A DNA stretch of 64,000 nt from an uncultured Eubacteriales bacterium (lineage in GTDB: Bacteria; Bacillota; Clostridia; Oscillospirales; Acutalibacteraceae), in NCBI GenBank assembly GCA_934463035.1, contig CAKSIG010000002.1:235294-299293 (forward strand), read 5' to 3'. Every line of letters begins with the position of its first letter. Positions within the stretch are counted from its first letter, which is position 1. Positions 24,376-33,482 of this stretch are shown piece by piece. The translations under genes and the position numbers were made by a program. The notes beneath the pieces are model-generated. The model had not been told where the DNA came from. It saw nothing but the letters and a program-made list of their open reading frames with translations, and did no database searches.

Positions 24376-25803
24376 ATGAACGATACAGAAAGAAACAATG
24401 ACCTTGAAAATATAAACAATTCCGACTCGGAAGCGCGCATATCAGGCTTTGACTCGGTGAACGGAACAGACACACGCGAAACCGATTCGGGTTCGGGATA
24501 TACCGTAACTCCCGAAAGCGGCTACTACACAAGACAGAAAGATGAGATAATTCAGGACAACGCGCAGACCGAAAGCGCACCGCAAAGCTCGGATTCAGGC
24601 AATGTACCGCCTGCCGAGCCGCCGCGCAGTTACTATTCTCAGCCTTACGGCTATAACTACCGCCCCGTAAAGCCCAAAAAGGAAAAAAAGCATAATAAAA
24701 GATACGGGCTCGGTGCGGTTGTCTTGGCGGCTCTGCTCGCCGCCGTCATAGGCGCTTCAAGCGGAATAGCCGCCGTAAAGCTGACGTCGGACAAAAACAA
24801 GACCGTCGACCTGTCCTCAGGCGTTTCGGGCAGTAACGTAAACATAAACGTCGATGAAACGGCGGAATCGGTGGTCGAAGCGGTTGCCGATAAAGTCACG
24901 CCGAGCGTTGTCGGAATAAGAACAACCACCTCTGTCACCAGCTTTTTCGGCGGCAGCAGCGAATCTACGGGCGAGGGCAGCGGCGTTGTATATTCGTCCG
25001 ACGGATATATAATCACTAACTATCACGTTATCTCGGGCGCGCTGTCGGGAAGCGGCTCTAAAATCGAGGTCTTCCTTGACAATAAAGCGTCAAAATCATA
25101 TACCGCAACCGTTATCGGATACAATATCTCGGTTGACCTTGCCGTAATAAAGATCGACGTAACGGGTCTTACCCCTGTTGAAATAGGCGACTCGTCAAAT
25201 CTTAAAGTCGGTCAGTATGTAGTAACAATAGGCAACCCCGGCGGACTTGAATTTATGCGAAGCGTAACATACGGCGTTATCAGCGGTCTTAACCGCGTGG
25301 TATCGTCCGACTCAAATGTCGAACTTATCCAGACCGACGCCGCGATCAACCCCGGCAATTCAGGCGGCGCGCTTGTAAATACTAAGGGTCAGCTTGTCGG
25401 TATAAACAGCTCAAAAATAGTGTCCGAGGAATATGAGGGAATGGGCTTTGCTATCCCTGTCAACACGGTAGTCGAGGTATGCAAATCCATAATTTCAAAG
25501 GAAAACGACCCCGAACCTTATATCGGCATAACCATAAGCGAACGCTATACCGCCGAGGTGCTTAAATTCTACGGCTATCCGACAGGCGCGGTAGTTCTCA
25601 GCGTTGCAGACGGCAGTCCCGCCGAGTCGGCAGGCATTAAAAAGGGCGATATAGTCACCGAGTTCAACGGCACCAAAATAACCGAGTATAACGTTCTTGA
25701 TAATCTGCTCCAAGAATGTTCGCCCAAACAGACGGTTGAAATGAAAATATACCGCAACGGCAGATATTACACCACCGATATAACCATCGGCGCAAATAAC
25801 TGA
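24376..25803 (+). CDS. HtrA/DegP-like S1C serine protease, membrane-anchored
   Basis: Quality-control protease outside the membrane. The 475-aa protein has a long charged cytoplasmic part (1 to about 105), a membrane helix near 109-132, the trypsin-like domain with His in TNYHVISG (about 217), Asp in DLAVIKIDV (about 254) and Ser in GNSGGAL (about 329), then one PDZ domain (about 380-470). I chose ATG at 24376 with AAAGGGGAT 6-7 bases upstream. The longer TTG frame at 24328 contains the TATAAT -10 box (24337-24342) and is unlikely to be translated. A strong hairpin terminator follows. Confidence 0.9.
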   Translation: MNDTERNNDLENINNSDSEARISGFDSVNGTDTRETDSGSGYTVTPESGYYTRQKDEIIQDNAQTESAPQSSDSGNVPPAEPPRSYYSQPYGYNYRPVKPKKEKKHNKRYGLGAVVLAALLAAVIGASSGIAAVKLTSDKNKTVDLSSGVSGSNVNINVDETAESVVEAVADKVTPSVVGIRTTTSVTSFFGGSSESTGEGSGVVYSSDGYIITNYHVISGALSGSGSKIEVFLDNKASKSYTATVIGYNISVDLAVIKIDVTGLTPVEIGDSSNLKVGQYVVTIGNPGGLEFMRSVTYGVISGLNRVVSSDSNVELIQTDAAINPGNSGGALVNTKGQLVGINSSKIVSEEYEGMGFAIPVNTVVEVCKSIISKENDPEPYIGITISERYTAEVLKFYGYPTGAVVLSVADGSPAESAGIKKGDIVTEFNGTKITEYNVLDNLLQECSPKQTVEMKIYRNGRYYTTDITIGANN

Positions 25804-25839
25804 AATTAGATTGTAGAGGTTAGATTTTAGATATTAGAA

Positions 25840-25867
25840 GGCTCACCTCTTTTCATAGAGGTGAGCC
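25840..25867 (+). terminator. Terminator hairpin after htrA, part of a repeated unit
   Basis: GGCTCACCTCT and AGAGGTGAGCC form an 11-bp perfect stem with a 6-base loop, followed by TATTTATT. The hairpin and about 60 bp of AT-rich DNA after it recur in direct orientation at 26267-26345. The AT-rich part also appears inverted at 34345-34400. Confidence 0.75.
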
Positions 25868-25988
25868 TATTTATTCTGCTAAACTCTGATTTATTTTAAT
25901 TTTCAATTATAAATTTTCAATTTTAAATCGTGTTATTGTCAACACTTTTTTGTGTTTTTTGGTAAAATAAGTTTGGGGTGAATTTTAA

Positions 25989-26231
25989 ATGAAATATAAA
26001 TATCAGAGATTAAGAGATTTAAGAGAAGATAGAGACATAACACAAGCCGGAATTGCAGAATTGCTGAATGAACACACAACACAATATCAACGTTGGGAAC
26101 GCGGAGAAAGTGAAATGCCCGCCCATATAATAAAAGCGTTGTGTATTTACTATAACGTATCGGCTGATTATATTTTAGGACTGCCGGAAAATATGCCCTT
26201 TCCGAAAAACGGCGAAAAAGCAACAGATTAA
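25989..26231 (+). CDS. Small XRE-family regulator
   Basis: 80-aa single-domain Cro/CI-type DNA-binding protein. The helix-turn-helix reads ITQAGIAELLNEHTTQYQRWERGESEMPAHIIKALCIYYNVSADYILGL, followed by a short polar tail. GGGGTGA is 10 bases before ATG. Base composition is lower in GC than the neighbouring genes. The gene stands alone between two direct copies of a hairpin plus AT-rich segment, suggesting insertion or duplication of a small cassette between htrA and prfC. The target is unknown. Confidence 0.75.
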   Translation: MKYKYQRLRDLREDRDITQAGIAELLNEHTTQYQRWERGESEMPAHIIKALCIYYNVSADYILGLPENMPFPKNGEKATD

Positions 26232-26266
26232 GGCTTAGCCATATAAATAATATTGGTATAAAAATA

Positions 26267-26294
26267 GGCTCACCTCTATGAAAAGATGTGAGCC
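26267..26294. terminator. Second copy of the hairpin unit, downstream of the XRE gene
   Basis: GGCTCACCTCT and AGATGTGAGCC pair with one mismatch around TATGAAA, followed by TATTTG. It is a direct repeat of 25840-25867, including the downstream AACTCTAATTTATT and TTAATTTTCAATT stretches. Confidence 0.65.
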
Positions 26295-26350
26295 TATTTG
26301 TTTCGCAAACTCTAATTTATTGTTAATTTTCAATTTTCCATTATCAATTT

Positions 26351-27943
26351 TTAATTCTTGTTAAAGTCTTCCAAAACAAGACCTTCGTTGCGTTCAAGCG
26401 CCCAATTAATGTTCCATTCGCTTGTAAAAATAAGAATGTTATTGCCCTTAAAATCCTGAACCCACTTTGTATCGGAGGTGAGATTTAAGGATTTTACGTC
26501 TATATCCGCGTTGCGTATCCAGCGGATATACTGATACGGCAGATTGTTCCGCATTACCTCGACATTGTATTCGTTTTGAAGCCGATATTCCAAAACCTCG
26601 AACTGCAAAACGCCGACCACGCCGACTATAACGCGCTCCATACCCGTATTCGGCTCGTGGAATATCTGTATAGCGCCCTCCTGCGCTATCTGCTCAACGC
26701 CTTTTACAAACTGCTTGCGCTTTAAGGAATTTGTTTGCTCTATAACCGCAAAATGCTCGGGCGCAAAGGTGGGTATTCCCTCAAATTTAACGTGTTTTTT
26801 AGGCGAACAAACCGTATCGCCTATCGAGAAAATTCCGGGGTCGAAAACGCCGATTATGTCGCCCGCATACGCCTCGTTTATTATCTGGCGTTCCTCCGCC
26901 ATCATTTGTTGCGGCTGCGACAGTCTCAGGGTCTTGCCGCCCTGAACGTGATAGTATTCGGCTCCTCTTTCAAATTTTCCCGAACAGATACGCAAAAACG
27001 TTATCCTGTCGCGGTGCGCCTTGTTCATATTCGCCTGAATTTTAAAAACAAACGCGGAGAAATTGTCGTCAAACGGGTCTACCCCGCCCTGCTCGGTCAT
27101 ACGCGCAAGCGGCGAGGTGGTCATTTTAAGAAAGTTTTCAAGGAACGGTTCAACGCCGAAATTGGTGAGCGCCGAACCGAAGAACACGGGCGTAAGCTCG
27201 CCCTTTTGCACCTTTTCCAAATCAAACTCATAGCTTGCGCCGTCAAGCAGCTCTATTTGGTCGACCAGCTCCCTGCGCTGATACTCGCCTATAAGCTCGT
27301 CTAACTTTTCGGTGTCGGTTATATCGCACTCTATCGCGGTCAGCTTTTCCTGACCTCTGTGGAACTCGTTAAAGGTGAGAATTTGGCGCTTGTCGCGGTC
27401 AAACACACCCTTAAAGCTGACTCCGCACCCTATCGGCCAGTTGACGGGATATGTGCCTATTCCGAACTCTTTTTCAAGCTCGTCAAGCAGTTCAAACGGA
27501 TCGCGCGCCTCACGGTCGAGCTTGTTTATAAACGTAAATATCGGTATATGCCGCATAGCGCAGACCTTGAACAGCTTTCTTGTCTGTGTCTCAATACCCT
27601 TTGCGGCATCTATAACCATAACAACGCTGTCCGCCGCCATAAGCGTACGGTAGGTATCCTCCGAGAAGTCCTGATGCCCGGGCGTGTCGAGAATGTTTAT
27701 GCAATATCCCTCATACTCAAACTGCATTACCGACGAGGTTATTGAAATTCCGCGCTGTTTTTCAAGCTCCATCCAGTCCGACACCGCGTGCTTCGCGGTA
27801 GCCTTACCCTTAACGGAACCTGCGGTCTGTATAGCACCGCCGTAAAGCAAAAACTTTTCGGTAAGGGTGGTTTTGCCCGCGTCAGGATGCGAGATTATCG
27901 CAAACGTGCGGCGGCGTTTTATTTCGCGTTCTAATTCTGTCAC
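26351..27943 (-). CDS. prfC: Peptide chain release factor 3
   Basis: GTPase that removes RF1/RF2 from terminating ribosomes. 530 aa, normal length. The G domain has G1 HPDAGKTT (about 19-26), the RGISI switch I region, G3 DTPGHQDF and G4 NKLD. The remaining domains are of RF3 type and include GVVGVLQFEVLEYRLQNEYNVEV and FKGNNILIFTSEWNINWALERN. It is a single gene read towards the XRE cassette. The start is ATG at 27943 within the family motif TELEREIKRRRTFAIISHPDAGKT, confirming the N-terminus. Confidence 0.95.
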   Translation of the reverse strand: MTELEREIKRRRTFAIISHPDAGKTTLTEKFLLYGGAIQTAGSVKGKATAKHAVSDWMELEKQRGISITSSVMQFEYEGYCINILDTPGHQDFSEDTYRTLMAADSVVMVIDAAKGIETQTRKLFKVCAMRHIPIFTFINKLDREARDPFELLDELEKEFGIGTYPVNWPIGCGVSFKGVFDRDKRQILTFNEFHRGQEKLTAIECDITDTEKLDELIGEYQRRELVDQIELLDGASYEFDLEKVQKGELTPVFFGSALTNFGVEPFLENFLKMTTSPLARMTEQGGVDPFDDNFSAFVFKIQANMNKAHRDRITFLRICSGKFERGAEYYHVQGGKTLRLSQPQQMMAEERQIINEAYAGDIIGVFDPGIFSIGDTVCSPKKHVKFEGIPTFAPEHFAVIEQTNSLKRKQFVKGVEQIAQEGAIQIFHEPNTGMERVIVGVVGVLQFEVLEYRLQNEYNVEVMRNNLPYQYIRWIRNADIDVKSLNLTSDTKWVQDFKGNNILIFTSEWNINWALERNEGLVLEDFNKN

Positions 27944-28028
27944 TTAACATAGCCCCTTAATAATTCACATCAACCTTATAAGTTTATCATATCGGAGCCT
28001 TTTTATCAAGAAAAATACAAATTAAAGG

Positions 28029-29207
28029 TCAATTATTCCTTTTGATATAGTTCGCCTGTTCGCCCTCGGTATATGAGGGGTACTCGCTTTCGTCAAACTT
28101 TTTGATTGCCGTATCGCCGTCAACGGTGCATTTTGTTACGGTGATATAACCGGAAATTCCCCCGTTTTTATAGCCCTCAAACTTCATAAGTATCCCCGTA
28201 TTTTTGTCAACAAGCATCATAAAACCGTCATTGTTATGCTTTTCGGCAGACGACGGCTTTGTCGTGCCTGTAATCTTAACACAGCTTCTGCCTAAATAAT
28301 CAACACCGTCTTCCGCTATCGACCACCGCTCAAAATCCGACAAATAGCTGAAAGCCATTCCCTCGGGCAGCATAGAAAAAGACGCCATAGGGCAGTTGGT
28401 GGCATTTACCCTGTAACAATAGCAGGGCAATCCGTCGCCCGTGTCGGGAGAAATTATTATCCGTTCTTCAAGCGGAATATAAGGCGAATCGGCGCGTTTA
28501 TACTTCTTTAAATATTGTCGGGAATACGTTTTTTGGTTGTGGTCAACAATTGTCAGAAAATCGTTTTCCGAGCCGCAAAATGTTTCGGAGTTCAAGCGGC
28601 CGCGGTCATATACCGCCTCGTAAGCCAAAGATTTGTCAATATCCGCATAGGAATTTACCGTTAAGTCGTCCCCTGCCAAATGGACATTTACGCTTAATTC
28701 AACCTTGTTGAAATGATCTATCGTATTGAGCATTTTATTATATATGTCGGTCTTTGGGTCGGCAAAGGTCTCGCCCGTGACGGACGGCGAGGCTCCGTCC
28801 TGCCTTGTAACCCTTTCTTCGCCGTCAAATTCGGTATATTTGAAATCGCCGCCGCTGTCCACCTCGGAAAGAGGAATACCGTTTTCATAAGCCGTTTGAA
28901 AAATGCTCTTTGTTTTAACAATTATTTCTTCAAGCATTTCCTTAGCCGATACCCTTACGGGTTTTACGCAAAAGGCACCGCAAATTAACACCGCAATCGC
29001 GGCGCAGACGGCGGCAGCCTTTTTCGGCGCGGTCTTTATTAGACCCCAATACGGCTTTTTCTGCGATTTTATCAGCCTTTGCATTTTCTTATTAAAACCG
29101 TCCGAAAAAGAAAAATTAATTGCATTTTCATCGTCGGGAACACTAAGAAATTCGGCGGAAACCGCAACCCTTAAAGCCGATATAAATTCTTCTTTGCATA
29201 TTGACAT
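28029..29207 (-). CDS. Probable anti-sigma factor/sigma-linked outer-surface protein
   Basis: 392-aa protein whose start overlaps the ECF sigma gene by 37 bp. The first 65 residues are cytoplasmic. A membrane helix follows (AAAVCAAIAVLICGAFCV, about 65-82), then a large extracellular domain. That domain contains KMLNTIDHFNKVELSVNVHL and LGRSCVKITGTTKPSSAEKHNN...MMLVDKNTGILMKFEGY, similar to outer-membrane lipoprotein-sorting-like (LolA/MucB-like) folds found in Firmicutes anti-sigma proteins. Coupling with the sigma gene supports a role in sequestering it at the membrane. The signal sensed is unknown. Confidence 0.6.
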   Translation of the reverse strand: MSICKEEFISALRVAVSAEFLSVPDDENAINFSFSDGFNKKMQRLIKSQKKPYWGLIKTAPKKAAAVCAAIAVLICGAFCVKPVRVSAKEMLEEIIVKTKSIFQTAYENGIPLSEVDSGGDFKYTEFDGEERVTRQDGASPSVTGETFADPKTDIYNKMLNTIDHFNKVELSVNVHLAGDDLTVNSYADIDKSLAYEAVYDRGRLNSETFCGSENDFLTIVDHNQKTYSRQYLKKYKRADSPYIPLEERIIISPDTGDGLPCYCYRVNATNCPMASFSMLPEGMAFSYLSDFERWSIAEDGVDYLGRSCVKITGTTKPSSAEKHNNDGFMMLVDKNTGILMKFEGYKNGGISGYITVTKCTVDGDTAIKKFDESEYPSYTEGEQANYIKRNN

Positions 29208-29767
29208 AGCCTTTCCTCCTTATTTAGCATTTTCAACAGTGTTTTTTTGCCGCGCACCAGCTGTTTTTTTACCGTTGATACGGGCAGGTTCAGCATTTTT
29301 GCAACCTGTTTTACGGGTATTTCCAATACAAAGTGATAATAAAGCACGTTTCTGTATTTTTCGTCTAAGTCCTTAATCGCACAAAGCACCTCAGCGTATT
29401 CGCCTTTTTCGCAAATTCTGTCGGTAAAATCGTCGTCCGATAACGCTTCGCCGTCAGCTTTTAGATATTCTCTGTTGCTTTTATTCTTGCGAATACGGTT
29501 TAAAGCGGTGTTTTTAGTCGCCTTTAAAAGATAATTCCGCATATCCGTTTCGTTGGCAATGCTTTTTATAACGGGCATATACCTCTGCGCGATATTAAGA
29601 AAAACATCGTGAACAACGTCTTCGGCGTCTTCCCTGTTATGTATATAAGACAACGCGAGACAAACCATCTGTTTTCTGTATGAATAAAACAGATTTTCAA
29701 ACAGATCTTTATCGTCGGTATCATCAATAAAAGTTAAGCACAGCGCTAACATATACCGTATAAACAC
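29171..29767 (-). CDS. ECF-type sigma-70 factor
   Basis: 198-aa alternative sigma factor. Region 2 (about 25-95) includes LALSYIHNREDAEDVVHDVFLNIAQRY, the core-binding and -10 recognition helix. Region 4 (about 130-185) includes LDEKYRNVLYYHFVLEIPVKQVAKMLNLPVSTVKKQLVRGKKTL. The N-terminal 20 residues are hydrophobic (MFIRYMLALCLTF), so the true start may be the internal Met or a later codon. It is coupled to the downstream probable anti-sigma gene. No clear own promoter was recognised in the 29768-29930 gap. Confidence 0.85.
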   Translation of the reverse strand: MFIRYMLALCLTFIDDTDDKDLFENLFYSYRKQMVCLALSYIHNREDAEDVVHDVFLNIAQRYMPVIKSIANETDMRNYLLKATKNTALNRIRKNKSNREYLKADGEALSDDDFTDRICEKGEYAEVLCAIKDLDEKYRNVLYYHFVLEIPVKQVAKMLNLPVSTVKKQLVRGKKTLLKMLNKEERLCQYAKKNLYRL

Positions 29768-29933
29768 CTCACTTTTTGTTTACTCGAACCCGTCGAGGTT
29801 TCACTCGCCGGTCTACACCCATACAACACACGAGAATTGAAAAAAGGTGACAATTTTTTATAAAAAGGTTGAAGAATAACGCGAAAAAAGGTAAAATAGG
29901 GAGAGAAATAATTTGAAATGCGGTGGTGCTACG

Positions 29934-31040
29934 ATGAAAATACTCATTTTAAGCTGTAACACAGGCGAGGGACACCACAGCGCCGCCTTGGCAATAAAAG
30001 AAGTGTTGGACAAACGCGGTCTCGAAAACGAGATAACCGACCCCGTATCGTTTGCGGGGGATTTTGCGAGTCGCAAGGTCGCCGACATATATAATTCTAT
30101 GATAAAGCGCAGTCCGCGCACATTCGGAAAGGTCTACCGCGTGGGGGAGAGTTACAGCAACAGGTTTAACCGCTCTCCCGTGTATTTTGCAAATTCGCTT
30201 TACGCAAAGCGCCTGCTTGAATATATAAAAGCGCAGTCGTTTGACCGCGTTATCTGCACCCATTTATACGGTATGGAGGCTATGACCGCGATAAAGCGAA
30301 AGCTCGGCGTGCATATACCCTGCTACGGCGTTTTGACCGATTACACCTGCATACCTTTTTTCTGCGACACGGCGCTTGACGGATACTTTATTCCACATAC
30401 CGCTCTTGCGGACGAAATAGCCGAGAAGGGCATACCGCGCGAAAAACTGATTGCGACGGGGATACCCGTATCCGAAAGGTTCTTAATAAAGACCGATAAG
30501 AACGAAGCGCGGAAAATTATAGGCGCCGACGTATCGAATCGTATGTATCTCGTAATGACGGGCGGCGTAGGCTGCGGAAATATATCGGAGATATGCGACG
30601 GAATTATAAAAAGCGAGCAAGGAGATTTTTCAGTCACGGTGCTTGCGGGCAAAAACGAAAATCTTTTGTCCGAACTTAACGCGCGCTACCGAACCGACGA
30701 TAGGATAACGGCTGTCGGGTTCACAAGGGACGTGCCCGTTTATATGAAAGCCGCCGACGTGCTGATAACAAAACCCGGCGGTCTTTCAAGCACCGAAGCC
30801 GCCGCCTGCGAGGTTCCGCTTGTCCACCTTATTACAATACCCGGGTGCGAAACCAAGAACGCCGAATTTTTTGAAGCCCTCGGAATGTCGGTAAAATCGT
30901 TGTCGCCGAGTGAGGCGGCAAAAAAAGCTGCCGCGCTCGCAAAGGACAGGCCTGTGTGCGAAAAAATGCTTGCGGCGCAAAGAGCCGAAATAAACAAATA
31001 CTCCGCACGCGATATTGTGAAAGCGGTGACCGAATTATGA
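29934..31040 (+). CDS. Glycolipid glycosyltransferase (MGDG synthase/UgtP-like)
   Basis: Membrane-associated GT28-type enzyme that transfers sugar from a UDP-sugar to diacylglycerol or a similar lipid. 368 aa from ATG 29934. The N-terminal acceptor domain has SCNTGEGHHSAALAIKEVLDKRG and FGKVYRVGESYSNRFNRSPVYF. The C-terminal donor domain has LVMTGGVGCGNI and the UDP-binding LITKPGGLSSTEAAACEVPLV...GCETKNAEFF. The TTG frame at 29913 is longer, but ATG 29934 has GGTGG at the right distance. Its stop overlaps the plsY start (ATGA), joining glycolipid and phospholipid synthesis. Confidence 0.85.
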   Translation: MKILILSCNTGEGHHSAALAIKEVLDKRGLENEITDPVSFAGDFASRKVADIYNSMIKRSPRTFGKVYRVGESYSNRFNRSPVYFANSLYAKRLLEYIKAQSFDRVICTHLYGMEAMTAIKRKLGVHIPCYGVLTDYTCIPFFCDTALDGYFIPHTALADEIAEKGIPREKLIATGIPVSERFLIKTDKNEARKIIGADVSNRMYLVMTGGVGCGNISEICDGIIKSEQGDFSVTVLAGKNENLLSELNARYRTDDRITAVGFTRDVPVYMKAADVLITKPGGLSSTEAAACEVPLVHLITIPGCETKNAEFFEALGMSVKSLSPSEAAKKAAALAKDRPVCEKMLAAQRAEINKYSARDIVKAVTEL

Positions 31041-31684
31041 CGCACGGAAATTTACTTTCTCAAATTTCAATAGTTATCGCAGGTTTTATTTCGGGCGGTA
31101 TTATGTTCAGTTGGCTTATACCCGCCGTGTTTTTAAAAAAGGATATATGCGAGATAAGCGCCGACGGCAACCCGGGAGCGGGAAACGTATTTATGAACTG
31201 CGGTGTTTTTTGGGGCAGTATTTGCCTGACGCTTGATATTTTAAAGGGTCTTATCCCTATGTATTTTGCGACAATTTCTGTAAATCCCAAAAGCGTATTT
31301 TTCACCCTCGCTATGACAGCCCCCGTTTTGGGACACGCGACGGCTCCGTTTAACCGCTTTCACGGCGGAAAATGCATAGCGGTGTCGTTCGGGGTGCTTA
31401 TAGGCTGCGCAAAGATAAGTTTAATAGGACTTGTCACCCTTGCCGCCGCATATATACTGCTTTCAACCATTTTGAAAATAGACCCGATAAGAAAACGAAG
31501 TATAATCGTGTTTGCGATTTTCGGGTTTGTATCAGCCGTTTTGTTGATAGTAAAAAAGCAGTATTTTACAGCCTTAGGCTGTGCCGCGATAGCCGCGGTC
31601 GGCGTTTACAGGCATATTTGCGATAAAACCCATATCCGAAAGGAGAATACCGAGCAATGGACAGAAAAACAAAAAGAATTATGA
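31037..31684 (+). CDS. plsY: Glycerol-3-phosphate acyltransferase, PlsY family
   Basis: Membrane enzyme that acylates glycerol-3-phosphate with acyl-phosphate, the first step of phosphatidic acid synthesis. 215 aa with about five membrane helices. Family motifs are SADGNPGAGNVFMNCGVFWG, LDILKGLIPMYF and APVLGHATAPFNRFHGGKCIAVSFGVLIG. I chose ATG 31037, which overlaps the upstream stop; the frame open from 30956 overlaps the glycosyltransferase gene. The motifs are somewhat divergent from canonical PlsY (SGNIGATN), so this may be a paralogue. The 3' end overlaps the next gene by 28 bp. Confidence 0.75.
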   Translation: MTHGNLLSQISIVIAGFISGGIMFSWLIPAVFLKKDICEISADGNPGAGNVFMNCGVFWGSICLTLDILKGLIPMYFATISVNPKSVFFTLAMTAPVLGHATAPFNRFHGGKCIAVSFGVLIGCAKISLIGLVTLAAAYILLSTILKIDPIRKRSIIVFAIFGFVSAVLLIVKKQYFTALGCAAIAAVGVYRHICDKTHIRKENTEQWTEKQKEL

Positions 31685-32814
31685 TTTTAATAGCCTTCGG
31701 GGTGGTGCTCTTCGTAGGTCTTACCAACCTGAACGTGGTGTGGTCGGCTGTCGGTTGGGCTATATCAATGCTGTTGCCGCTGGTTGCGGGACTCGTAATA
31801 GCGTTTATACTCAACGTGCCCGTAAAAGGCTTTGAAAAGCTGATAAACCGAATGTTCAGAAAGTGCAAAAAGCAACCGAACGAACGGGCGGTAGATATTA
31901 TAAGCATTGTGCTTACGGTCATCTGCATTTCCCTTATAATAGCGCTTGTTGTGACTACGGTAATACCCGAACTTGTTTCCTCGGTCAAAAACATATACTC
32001 GCTTGTTGAAAAGCGCTGGCCGATATGGATAGACTATATAAGCCATTCCGAGTTTGACACATCTGCGCTGACAAATTGGATGAAGTCAATAGACGTTGAT
32101 AAGATAATCGGCACCGCTACCAGCAGTATGGGTTCGGTTCTCAATTCGATAATCGGAATAACGAAATCCTCAATTTCAATAATAACAACGTCGCTGTTCT
32201 CGATAGTAATAGCGTTTTATGTGCTTATTGACAAGAAATCGCTTGCGAAAAAAACAAAGAAATACATTTACGCCTACATCAACAAAAAACACGCCGACAG
32301 GATATACCGCGTGTCGGATATAATAAGCGCTACATACAGTAAATTCCTTTCGGGTCAGTGTGTTGAAGCGGTCATACTCGGAGTGTTTATGTTCGTATCG
32401 TTCAGCATATTCCGCCTGCCCTATGCGGGGCTTGTTGCGGTGCTTACGGCGGTGTGCGCCTTTATTCCCTATATCGGCGCTTTCGTTTCCTGTGTTACGG
32501 GCGCTCTGCTTACTCTGATATACGACCCGTCAAAGGTAATTCTCTGCGTAATAGTCTACTCGGTCGTGCAGTTTATCGAAAATCAGTTCATATATCCGCA
32601 CGTTGTCGGCAACTCGGTGGGTCTTTCGGCTCTGTGGACGTTGCTTGCGGCTTTGATTGGCGGTAAGCTGTTCGGTCTTGTGGGAATACTGTTCTTCATT
32701 CCGCTTACGGCGGTCATAATCACGCTTGTTGAGGAATCTACCGACAAGCGTATCGCAAAAAAAGAACAGCCCGAGGATATTGATATGCCGCCCAAAACCG
32801 AGGACGGTCTATAA
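31657..32814 (+). CDS. AI-2E family transporter
   Basis: 385-aa membrane protein of the PF01594 family with the usual pattern: three N-terminal helices, a soluble middle part (SVKNIYSLVEKRWPIWIDYI..., GTATSSMGSVLNSIIGI), then four to five helices. Family motifs are KFLSGQCVEAVILGVFMFVSFSIF and YPHVVGNSVGLSALWTLLAALIGGKLFGLVGILFFIPLTAV. Members export autoinducer-2, ions or other small solutes, so the substrate is open. The start is ATG at 31657 inside the plsY end, with AAAGGAGAATACC upstream. It is the last gene of this operon. Confidence 0.87.
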   Translation: MDRKTKRIMILIAFGVVLFVGLTNLNVVWSAVGWAISMLLPLVAGLVIAFILNVPVKGFEKLINRMFRKCKKQPNERAVDIISIVLTVICISLIIALVVTTVIPELVSSVKNIYSLVEKRWPIWIDYISHSEFDTSALTNWMKSIDVDKIIGTATSSMGSVLNSIIGITKSSISIITTSLFSIVIAFYVLIDKKSLAKKTKKYIYAYINKKHADRIYRVSDIISATYSKFLSGQCVEAVILGVFMFVSFSIFRLPYAGLVAVLTAVCAFIPYIGAFVSCVTGALLTLIYDPSKVILCVIVYSVVQFIENQFIYPHVVGNSVGLSALWTLLAALIGGKLFGLVGILFFIPLTAVIITLVEESTDKRIAKKEQPEDIDMPPKTEDGL

Positions 32815-33396
32815 CGAAACGCTTATCAAATAATCCTCTAATTTAAAGAGCTTTATGCCGCTTTTTATTTCCTCAAACGACACCGTTTTTATATCCCTTA
32901 TCCCCGTTCCTATGCGTTTGAGGTACGCTTCCTTGGCGGTCCATACTTCAAAAAAGCGATACATCTGAGCCTTGCTCAATTCTTCGCAAAGCTCGCCTGA
33001 TACTATGTAATCACGGTCGCCGTCCTTGCAAATGCGCTTTAACACCGCGGGATTTATCGGACGTATTCTTTCAACGTCAATGCCGACAGGCGCCGTATCA
33101 ACACAGCACACCGCAACATTGTCTGAATGGCTTATGTTGAATTGAACCCCGCTGTTTAAAACATAGGGCTTGCCGAATTTGCCGACTGCGAACGAAATTT
33201 CATCAATCGGCATAGCGGTAAAAGACGAAATCATTCTGCGCGCTAAAAGCTCGCCTGCAACGGTGCGCCTTCTGTCTTCGTCATACAAAAAATTATTCAC
33301 TTTCAGACGTCTTTCCCCGCTCATAAGCGAAAGACCGTATGCATATTCTTCATCGGTCATTTCCGAAATGTAAATATGCTCCCAATTCATTTTCAT
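32809..33396 (-). CDS. 4'-phosphopantetheinyl transferase, Sfp type
   Basis: 195-aa enzyme that attaches the CoA phosphopantetheine arm to carrier proteins. Motifs are GKFGKPYVLNSGVQFNISHSDNVAVC (about 90-116), VGIDVERIRP with the Mg-binding Asp and Glu, and FFEVWTAKEAYLKRIGTGI containing the W-x-x-KEA-x-x-K signature. The Sfp type is usually linked to polyketide or nonribosomal synthases, but none is in this window, so it may serve as the general ACP activator. Its 3' end overlaps the convergent AI-2E gene by 6 bp. Confidence 0.9.
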   Translation of the reverse strand: MKMNWEHIYISEMTDEEYAYGLSLMSGERRLKVNNFLYDEDRRRTVAGELLARRMISSFTAMPIDEISFAVGKFGKPYVLNSGVQFNISHSDNVAVCCVDTAPVGIDVERIRPINPAVLKRICKDGDRDYIVSGELCEELSKAQMYRFFEVWTAKEAYLKRIGTGIRDIKTVSFEEIKSGIKLFKLEDYLISVSL

Positions 33397-33482
33397 CAGC
33401 CTTTGTCTTTATACTCTGTGATAAAAATTATATCACACAATTAAGGGCTTTTCCATATTCTTTTTAGACAAGAGGTGATAAC

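Noticed and set aside
29768..29912. Riboswitch or small RNA before the glycosyltransferase gene
   Set aside because: I see no conserved aptamer pattern; only a short GC-rich stretch and AT-rich promoter-like DNA.
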